Assembly: GCA_050257395.1 (NCBI GenBank)
Contig: JBLMWU010000018.1
Location: 1-46,245 of the forward strand
Direction of reading: 5' to 3'
Length of the DNA: 46,245 nt
Source of the DNA: JAIRTY01 sp050257395
Lineage (GTDB): Bacteria > Actinomycetota > Actinomycetes > Streptosporangiales > Streptosporangiaceae
Positions 40,727 to 46,245 of this stretch are shown one piece after another (position 1 is the first letter of the stretch; each line of letters opens with the position of its first letter). The notes beneath the pieces were generated by a model that was given only the letters and a program-made list of their open reading frames with translations, was not told the origin of the DNA and made no database searches. Both the position numbers and the translations under genes were made by a program.

Positions 40727-41542
40727 ATGGCGGCTGACACCGGACCGGATGACATCCCGGCCGTCCCGAAGATCGATTCGACGGTCCCGCACTCAGCCCG
40801 GATCTGGAACTACTGGCTGGGCGGCAAGGACAATTACGCGATCGACCGCGAGGTCGGCAGGCAGCTGCGGGAGACCTACCCGGCGATCGTCGACCTCGCG
40901 CGCAGCGACCGGCGGTTCCTGGTCCGGGCGGTCCGGTACCTGGCCGGTGAAGCGGGCGTCCGCCAGTTCCTCGACATCGGCACGGGTCTCCCCACGCTCG
41001 ACAACACGCACGAGGTGGCCCAGCGGATGGCCCCGGAGAGCCGGATCGTCTACGTGGACAACGACCCGCTGGTCCTCGTCCACGCGCGTGCCTTACTGAC
41101 GAGCTCGCCGGAGGGCGCCACCGCCTATCTTGATGCCGACTTCCGCCAGCCCGAGCCGCTCCTCGCGGCGGCCGCCCGGACGCTCGACTTCACCAGGCCG
41201 GTGGCCGTGATGCTGCTGGGCATCCTGGGCCATTTCCGCGATGACGACGAAGTGGCCTCGGTCATCAGGCGGCTGATGGCCGGGACGGTGTCCGGCAGCC
41301 ACCTGGTCATCGCGCACGGGTCCAGCACCAGCGAAGGACTGCTCGCTGCGCAGCGGCAGTACAACCAGAGCGGGGCCGAGTCCTACCACCTGCGCGGCCC
41401 GCAGCAGCTGGCCCGCTTCTTCGCGGGCCTGGAACTCGTGCCGCCCGGCCTGGTGCCGGTCCCGCACTGGCGGCCCGACCCGGAGGACTCCCCCGGCACC
41501 GCCGAGGCCCACTCCTACTGCGCCGTCGGCCGCAAGAAGTGA
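40727..41542 (+). CDS. SAM-dependent methyltransferase, DUF574 family
   Basis: 271 residues from ATG 40727, GGAGGGA 9 bp upstream. The start IDSTVPHSARIWNYWLGGKD and NYAIDREVG are the DUF574/Methyltransf_19 signature; the SAM site is FLDIGTGLPTLDNTHEVAQ at about 85-103, with VYVDNDPLVLVHARALL after it. This family is greatly expanded in actinomycetes; substrates are mostly unknown. The 285-bp region before it holds a 24-codon frame (40544-40618, PIGEILASARERL) that I consider unproven. Confidence 0.93.
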   Translation: MAADTGPDDIPAVPKIDSTVPHSARIWNYWLGGKDNYAIDREVGRQLRETYPAIVDLARSDRRFLVRAVRYLAGEAGVRQFLDIGTGLPTLDNTHEVAQRMAPESRIVYVDNDPLVLVHARALLTSSPEGATAYLDADFRQPEPLLAAAARTLDFTRPVAVMLLGILGHFRDDDEVASVIRRLMAGTVSGSHLVIAHGSSTSEGLLAAQRQYNQSGAESYHLRGPQQLARFFAGLELVPPGLVPVPHWRPDPEDSPGTAEAHSYCAVGRKK

Positions 41543-41568
41543 CCTCAGGGGCCTGGCGTTCCGGGCGC

Positions 41569-41587
41569 CGCCGGCGGTATGCCGGCG
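41569..41587. terminator. Hairpin between convergent genes
   Basis: CGCCGGC (41569-41575) and GCCGGCG (41581-41587) with loop GGTAT lie between the methyltransferase stop and the ABM gene stop, so it can serve both strands. Confidence 0.6.
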
Positions 41588-41598
41588 CGGCTGCCTGA

Positions 41599-41907
41599 TC
41601 AGCCGCCCAGCCCCTTGGCCATGAGGGTCTCGCCGATGATGACATCGGCGCTGGCGATGAGCTCGGTGAACACCGGCGTGGCCGCGGCGTGCACGTCGCT
41701 CGCGCCGTGGGCCGCGAAGGCGGCCTCGTCCGCGTAGATCTCGGTGGTCCAGAACAGGTCCGGATCGTCCTTGGACCGGTGAACGGCGTACAGGAGGGTG
41801 CCGGGCTCCTTGCGCGCCTGCTCGAGCAAGGGCGCGAACGCGGCAACGTACTGCCCGGCCTTGCCCTCCTTGACGGTGACGCGGGCGACGATCGCGACCT
41901 GTGACAC
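41599..41907 (-). CDS. ABM-domain protein, putative quinol monooxygenase
   Basis: 102 residues from GTG 41907, GAGGAGG upstream. The sequence MSQVAIVARVTVKEGKAGQY, EPGTLLYAVHRSKDDPDLFW and TTEIYADEAAFAAHGAS matches the antibiotic biosynthesis monooxygenase fold (dimeric ferredoxin-like, YgiN type). Members oxidise quinols without cofactor or act as unknown small enzymes. It is a single gene, divergent from the HD-GYP regulator. Confidence 0.9.
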   Translation of the reverse strand: MSQVAIVARVTVKEGKAGQYVAAFAPLLEQARKEPGTLLYAVHRSKDDPDLFWTTEIYADEAAFAAHGASDVHAAATPVFTELIASADVIIGETLMAKGLGG

Positions 41908-42172
41908 TGGGCCTCCTCGTTCTCAGGCAGGTGCTGTGAGCGTCCGGGTGGCTGGGTCCCACCGCCCCGCAGTGCTGGGGGTGATGCGGGTTCCCTACCC
42001 AGCGGTCGATGCCGGGGAGCCTGACCCGGTCTGCCTTCCCCTGGCGGACCCGCTCGCCGTCGCGGTTCCTTGGCAGCGGGCGTTTCCCGCCGCCAGTTTG
42101 CTCTAATTGATCTAGTTTGGCCTAGGCTCTATGCGGCGCCCGTTCCGGGAGCCTGGGGAGTGTGGGAATGTG

Positions 42173-43735
42173 ATGACTGCGTCCTCGCGGCCGTTACGGC
42201 TGGCTGAAGCCGTCGGCGTGCTGTCGCTGGCAACGGACCTGGCGATGGCCCAGCCATTGGAGCATGGGCTGCGGACCGCGGTGCTGGCGGTCCGGCTGGC
42301 GCAGGCGATGGGCCTGCCGGAAGACGATCAGGTGACCGTCTTCTACGTGAGCCTGCTGCATTTCGCGGGCTGCACAGCCGAAAGCGAGATCGACGCGCGT
42401 TTTTTCGGGGACGAAATGGCGGCGCGCCCGCAGATGATGGCGGTGGCCTTCGGAAGCCGGCTGGACCTGATCTCAACGGCGGTGCAGGTGGTCCATCCGG
42501 GGCGGGCGCGGCTGGCACGGGCAGCCGTGATGGCCAGGTCGGCGTTCGGGGGCGTCGCGGAATTCCGCCGGTGGGCCGCCAGCCACTGCGACGTCGCCCG
42601 GGTACTGGGCGTGCGGATGGGCTTTCCCGAGCCGGTCCAGCAGGCGCTGCGGCATCTGTGGGAGCGCTGGGACGGCAGAGGCATGCCCGGGGTGCTGCAG
42701 GGCGACCAGATCCCGCTGGCAGTGCGGATCATGCAGGTGGCGCAGGACGCTGACATGGCCTGGCAGCACGGTGGCACGGCGCTGGCGAACCCGCTGCTGG
42801 CCGAGCGCGCCGGATCGGGCCTGGACCCGCAGGCTGTCAGCGCGTTCCTCGGCCTGGGTGATGACGTGTACGAGGGTATGGACGCGCCGTCCATCTGGGA
42901 GGGCACGCTGCTCGCCGAGCCCGGGCCGCAGCCGGTGGTCAGCGGGGAGCGGCTGGATGCGTGCCTGTCCGCGATGGCGGATTTCGCCGACCTCAAGAGC
43001 ATGTGGCTGGCCGGGCATTCCCGCAACGTCGCGGAGCTTGCCAGGGAGTCAGGCATGGTGGCGGGCCTGGCCGCGCCGGACGTGCGGCTGCTGCACCAGG
43101 CGGCGCTGGTGCACGACATCGGCCGGGTCGCGGTGCCCGTCAATGTCTGGGCCAAGCCGGGCCCGCTGAACCGCGACGAGCATGAGCAGGTACGGCTGCA
43201 CGCCTACCACAGCGAGCGCGTGCTGAGCGCGGCTGCCGGGCTGCTGCCGCTGGCCAGGCTGGCCGGCTCACACGGCGAGCGCTGCGATGGGTCCGGCTAC
43301 CACCGCGGCAGCCGGGCCGGTGACCTGCCGCTGACGGCGTGGCTGCTGGCGGCGGCCGACTGCTACCAGGCGATGCGGGAAACGCGGGCCTACCGGGATG
43401 CGCTGTCACCGGCTGTCGCCGCCGATCAGCTGTGCCGGGAGGCGGATGAAGACAGGCTCCCGCCGGACGCGGTCGAGGCCGTGCTGACCGCGGCCAAGCA
43501 GCCGCGGCCGCCGTTGCGGCGCCCGGCCGGGCTTTCCGGGCGCGAGTGCGACGTGCTCGGGCTGCTGGCACAGGGATTGACCACCAAGCAGGCCGCCCGC
43601 CGGCTGGGGATCTCCCCCAAGACCTGCGACCACCACATCCAGCGGCTCTACAGCAAGATCGGCGTATCCACCCGCGCTGGCGCGGTGCTGTTCGCGCTCG
43701 AGCACGGATTCGCCAGCTCTCCCGATCCGCACTAG
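42173..43735 (+). CDS. Double HD-GYP-like phosphodiesterase with LuxR DNA-binding domain
   Basis: 520 residues from ATG 42173 (ATG 42131 is in frame, but the conserved part begins RPLRLAEAVGVLSLATDLAM). Residues 1-200 are a degenerate first HD-GYP unit ending WERWDGRGMPGVLQGDQIP. Residues 270-430 form a second one with HSRNVAELAR, LVHDIGRVAVP, HEQVRLHAYHSERVL and CDGSGYHRG, where YP of GYP is YH. A LuxR helix-turn-helix closes the protein (LSGRECDVLGLLAQGLTTKQ, AARRLGISPKTCDHHIQRLY). HD-GYP domains hydrolyse cyclic di-nucleotides, so this may be a nucleotide-sensing regulator. An AT-rich patch at 42098-42120 probably holds the promoter. Confidence 0.88.
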   Translation: MTASSRPLRLAEAVGVLSLATDLAMAQPLEHGLRTAVLAVRLAQAMGLPEDDQVTVFYVSLLHFAGCTAESEIDARFFGDEMAARPQMMAVAFGSRLDLISTAVQVVHPGRARLARAAVMARSAFGGVAEFRRWAASHCDVARVLGVRMGFPEPVQQALRHLWERWDGRGMPGVLQGDQIPLAVRIMQVAQDADMAWQHGGTALANPLLAERAGSGLDPQAVSAFLGLGDDVYEGMDAPSIWEGTLLAEPGPQPVVSGERLDACLSAMADFADLKSMWLAGHSRNVAELARESGMVAGLAAPDVRLLHQAALVHDIGRVAVPVNVWAKPGPLNRDEHEQVRLHAYHSERVLSAAAGLLPLARLAGSHGERCDGSGYHRGSRAGDLPLTAWLLAAADCYQAMRETRAYRDALSPAVAADQLCREADEDRLPPDAVEAVLTAAKQPRPPLRRPAGLSGRECDVLGLLAQGLTTKQAARRLGISPKTCDHHIQRLYSKIGVSTRAGAVLFALEHGFASSPDPH

Positions 43736-43873
43736 GGAATTCTCCCGATTGCCCGATCTGGGCAGGCCTTCCTACTCTCTGCCGTGGGGGCACGGTCAGC
43801 GTGCGGGGAAGCACCCCGGCTGAGACGGTTCATGCTCGGGTGATGATCGCTGGCCATGACGGGAGAGGAAGAG

Positions 43874-44041
43874 ATGATGCTGCGGCGCCCGGGTGCGGGG
43901 GCGCTGCGAGCATCGGGGGCGTGGGGACCCGGGAGCGTCGCATTCCCGGGCCCCGGCGCCACCCTCACGAGCGGGCCTGTCCGGGGTGCAGTCACGCCCG
44001 GTGCTCCCGGCACGCCCGGTCCGGGCCCGTGCCATCCCTAG
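43874..44041 (+). CDS. Possible 55-residue small protein, doubtful
   Basis: ATG 43874 follows GGAGAGGAAGAG closely and the frame runs 55 codons, Gly/Pro/Ala rich (MMLRRPGAGALRASGAWGPG). It is the only candidate in the 331-bp gap between the HD-GYP gene and the next gene. No similarity is known to me and the composition is that of random high-GC sequence. It could instead be a transcribed leader. Confidence 0.22.
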   Translation: MMLRRPGAGALRASGAWGPGSVAFPGPGATLTSGPVRGAVTPGAPGTPGPGPCHP

Positions 44042-44066
44042 TGCCGTGTTGTGAAACGAGGCTCCT

Positions 44067-44435
44067 ATGAGCCGTTACTACCTCGTGCACATGCCCGTAG
44101 CCGAGGCCCGCCATCTGGTCGGCGTCGGGCGGGCACGCCCGGCCAGCGGGCCTTGCGCCAGCCCGGCGGGCCGGTCCGGCCCAGACCTGGGACCGGGCCT
44201 GGCCGGGATCCCGGCGGCCGGTCAGCCGGTCCGCGGGCCGTTCGTCCCGGACCAGTACGGCATCGTGCCGCCCGGCCGGGTCGAGTATCTCGGCTCGGGG
44301 ACCATCCGGCTGGACGAGGCCGCCATCAGCAGCCTCGCCGGGCTCGGCGCGGGCGCGGATTTCCGGGTGATCTTCGCGGACTGCGGGCCGGTGCTGCTGG
44401 TCGGCGCCGACCGCTACCCGGCCACCGAGTCATAG
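44067..44435 (+). CDS. Hypothetical protein
   Basis: 122 residues from ATG 44067, GAGG 5 bp upstream. MSRYYLVHMPVAEARHLVGV, a Gly/Pro-rich middle (30-65), then RVEYLGSGTIRLDEAAISSL and DFRVIFADCGPVLLVGADRY. The ends look like a small alpha/beta fold, the middle like a linker. No family recognised. It is alone on the plus strand. Confidence 0.6.
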   Translation: MSRYYLVHMPVAEARHLVGVGRARPASGPCASPAGRSGPDLGPGLAGIPAAGQPVRGPFVPDQYGIVPPGRVEYLGSGTIRLDEAAISSLAGLGAGADFRVIFADCGPVLLVGADRYPATES

Positions 44436-44736
44436 GCCGGCCGCCGGCGACCCTGCGCCCGGCATTGTTCCGCACCCGGATCGCAAGCTCCCGGCCATGC
44501 TCCTCCCGGTCTCGCCGTCAAAGGCTTCTTCGTTCTCCTGTGGAATCGCTGAGCCGGGTACCTAGGTCCACCCTCAATACGGGTTCTAGCCGCATTTCGC
44601 TTCCGGCCGCTGACTTCTAGCGTCTTCCCAGCGCCGCGGGGCAAGCGGCTGACCGAGCCGATCACGCGCTGCCTGCGGAGAGGAAGCAGGCTGCCCGGCC
44701 TCCGGGTGCCAGCTGAAGGGCGGCGGTGTCCGGCAT
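44436..44736 (+). other. 301-bp spacer before the GH76 gene
   Basis: Less GC-rich than its neighbours. TTCTAGC appears twice (about 44583 and 44614). A short hairpin GCCTGC/GCAGGC near 44675-44695 has GGAGAGGAA in its loop, but this is too far from ATG 44737 to be its ribosome site. No gene is seen; it probably holds the promoter. Confidence 0.4.
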
Positions 44737-46020
44737 ATGGCAGCGGACTCGTTGAGTACCGGGGAGGCTCCGCCGGAAACCGCGGCGGGCGACGCGGCGG
44801 TCCCGGCGGCGCGCACCGCCCAGCGACGATGCCGCTGGCGGCGGCGGCTCGCCGTGGTGGTGCTCGCCGGGGTGGCCGCCGGCGGCGTGGAATCGGTGCC
44901 GGGCATACCCGGTCACGCCCAGGCCGCGCTGGCGGCGCAACTGGCCGTCTCGGACGGGAGGGCCGCGGCGGGCAGGGCCTTCCCGTTCCCCGCCGCACAC
45001 CCGGCGGGGGCGTGCGCCCGTCTCGAATCGGGTTTCGGTGTTGGGAACCACGTGTTCAAGGGCGACGAGCTCGGCGTGTACGCCAGCGTGTGGCCGAGCT
45101 TCCATGCACTCGACGCGCTGTACGTCGCCTCTCTGCTGCCCGGTGGCGGGGAGTGCTACCGGGACTTCCAGCAGAACCTGGCGGCCATCGACGGCGCCTA
45201 CTGGGACGGGTACCTGCCCGGATTCCCGCCCGGCTACGACCAGGGACCCCGAGTCCTCCACCTCGGCTCGGACCTCCCCCGCGTCGACGACAGCCTCTGG
45301 ATGGGTCTCACGCTCATGCGCGCCTATGCCCGCACCGGCAATCCGGCGCTGCTCGGGCGGGCCGAGGACGTCTTCGCCCTGGCCCGGCGCAACTGGGATT
45401 CCCGGGCGGGCGGTGTCTACTGGGAGGAGCACGCGCCCGGCGCGAGCAACCAGGACAAAGTGGTGGTGTCGAACGCGCCGGCCGTGATCTTGGGCGTTCA
45501 GCTCTACCTGCGGACCCACAACCCGATCTACCTCAGGTGGAGTGAGCGCATCTTCGGCTGGCTCCGCAAGCACCTGTTCGATCCGGCGACCGGCTTGTAC
45601 AACGACCACGTGGACAGCAGCACCCGCCCGGTCACGGTCGACACCACCAAATACACGTACAACCAAGGTGTCATGGTCGCCGCCATGGCCGCGCTCTCCG
45701 AGGTGGACCCGGCCCGGTATCCGCTCGGCCAGGCCGTCGAGCTGGCGGGGAAGGCGATGGCGTACTTCCAGGAGCACCACAGTTACGGCCAGCCTGGCTT
45801 CGACGTCATCTGGGCCGAGAACGTGCTGGGGCTCGCGAGCCGCTACGGCAATGCCGCCTTCACCAGCCAGGCCCGGCTGTCGGTCGCGCTGGCGATCAGG
45901 ATGGCGCCGCCGAACCCGGGCGGCCTGCTGGACATGAGCAGCGAACTGGCCCTCGACGAACTCACCCGGCTGACCGGCGAGACCCGCCGCCGCATCCAGG
46001 GAACACTAGAGGACGGCTGA
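44737..46020 (+). CDS. Glycoside hydrolase family 76-like protein, exported
   Basis: 427 residues from ATG 44737 (weak ribosome site). An Arg-rich stretch and hydrophobic segment (RRLAVVVLAGVAAGGVESVP, about 35-55) act as signal or anchor. The (alpha/alpha)6-barrel part carries the Asp-Asp pair of GH76 in RVDDSLWMGL (Asp184, Asp185), plus YWDGYLPGF, NWDSRAGGVYWEE, YNDHVD and YTYNQGVMVAAM, all typical. GH76 enzymes are endo-alpha-1,6-mannanases or transglycosidases; in actinomycetes they may trim mannan-containing wall glycans. A convergent terminator follows. Confidence 0.87.
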   Translation: MAADSLSTGEAPPETAAGDAAVPAARTAQRRCRWRRRLAVVVLAGVAAGGVESVPGIPGHAQAALAAQLAVSDGRAAAGRAFPFPAAHPAGACARLESGFGVGNHVFKGDELGVYASVWPSFHALDALYVASLLPGGGECYRDFQQNLAAIDGAYWDGYLPGFPPGYDQGPRVLHLGSDLPRVDDSLWMGLTLMRAYARTGNPALLGRAEDVFALARRNWDSRAGGVYWEEHAPGASNQDKVVVSNAPAVILGVQLYLRTHNPIYLRWSERIFGWLRKHLFDPATGLYNDHVDSSTRPVTVDTTKYTYNQGVMVAAMAALSEVDPARYPLGQAVELAGKAMAYFQEHHSYGQPGFDVIWAENVLGLASRYGNAAFTSQARLSVALAIRMAPPNPGGLLDMSSELALDELTRLTGETRRRIQGTLEDG

Positions 46021-46022
46021 CC

Positions 46023-46057
46023 AGCCCGGGCACCAGGCAGCCCGCCTGGTGCGGGCT
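46023..46057. terminator. Strong bidirectional hairpin
   Basis: CACCAGGC/GCCTGGTG (46031-46038 and 46044-46051) with loop AGCCC is extended by AGCCCG/CGGGCT (46023-46028 and 46052-46057) with a 2-base bulge. It lies directly after the GH76 stop and touches the stop codon of the convergent gene. Confidence 0.75.
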
Positions 46058-46245
46058 ACCTGGGCTCTCGCTGGCTGGCGTCGATCGCGCGCTGATAGCG
46101 TCCCTTGAGCTCGTACAGCGCGTTCACCAGCTCTGGTGAGTCCACGATGGTGAAGTCCGCGTCCAGCATTCCCAGGTAGAGGGCGAGCATCTGCGGATGG
46201 TCTGAGCCCGGCTCGAACGCGCACCGGTCCTCGCCGAGGGGCTCC
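46056..46245 (-). CDS. C-terminus of a WYL-domain regulator (YafY type, partial)
   Basis: The last 62 residues of a minus-strand protein: GEDRCAFEPGSDHPQMLALY, LGMLDADFTIVDSPELVNAL and YELKGRYQRAIDASQREPR, then TAG. The FEPGxDxPxxLALYLGMLDADF pattern and a final helix (LVNALYELKGRYQRAI) are typical of the C-terminal extension of actinobacterial HTH-WYL transcriptional regulators. The HTH and WYL domains lie outside the window. Confidence 0.8.
   Translation of the reverse strand, partial: EPLGEDRCAFEPGSDHPQMLALYLGMLDADFTIVDSPELVNALYELKGRYQRAIDASQREPR

Overview
The window reads as chromosome of a high-GC Gram-positive actinomycete. Codon third positions are mostly G or C, GTG starts are frequent, and Shine-Dalgarno sites are GGAGG-like. 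It also has the usual actinobacterial clpP1-clpP2 pair, a DUF574 methyltransferase, a WYL regulator, a GAP (SfLAP) protein and a CtpI/CtpH-like giant P-type ATPase. An order cannot be fixed from sequence alone; Streptosporangiales-like is only a guess. I found no rRNA, tRNA, CRISPR array, transposase, integrase or prophage gene.

Layout. (1) 1-3.5 kb, minus strand: a four-helix membrane protein, then cydA-cydB-cydD (cut at the left edge), a complete cytochrome bd oxidase operon. (2) 3.7-9.1 kb: an amidohydrolase, then the protein quality control block tig, clpP1-clpP2 and clpX, all minus strand, with a ClgR-type activator site before clpP1. (3) 9.3-20.8 kb: an HdeD-like membrane protein, a large LAL-type LuxR regulator, a potassium channel, a basic protein with pentapeptide repeats, and a 1729-residue P-type ATPase followed by a small membrane protein. 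(4) 20.8-24.7 kb: an MFS exporter and a second cydAB pair whose CydA has lost about 220 internal residues, behind a striking 31-bp dyad operator. (5) 24.5-33.6 kb: a 44-residue membrane peptide, an unusual glucose-6-phosphate dehydrogenase paralogue, a GAP-family transporter, a D-2-hydroxyacid dehydrogenase, a frameshifted DUF2252 gene, a STAS-like protein, a DUF1269 protein, a second potassium channel and small membrane proteins. (6) 33.8-37.4 kb: a complete nitrate/sulfonate/thiamine-precursor-type ABC importer operon. (7) 37.5-46.2 kb: a small GntR regulator with 9-bp iterons, a nonapeptide-repeat protein resembling the front part of RDD proteins, a DUF6458 protein, an anchored orphan CBM2 protein behind a leader peptide, a methyltransferase, an ABM monooxygenase, a double HD-GYP/LuxR protein, a GH76 mannanase-like enzyme and the end of a WYL regulator.

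How it fits together. Regions 1 and 2 are ordinary housekeeping. Regions 3 to 5 look like an accessory redox and ion-homeostasis island: two K+ channels, a cation pump, a modified bd oxidase, a modified Zwf and many small stress-type membrane proteins, with no shared mobility genes. That grouping is inference.

The most unusual items are the internally deleted CydA2, the Zwf paralogue with both phosphate-binding positions changed, the degenerate front half of the P-type ATPase, the GntR iteron array, and several proteins carrying in-frame minisatellite repeats (15, 18 or 27 bp).
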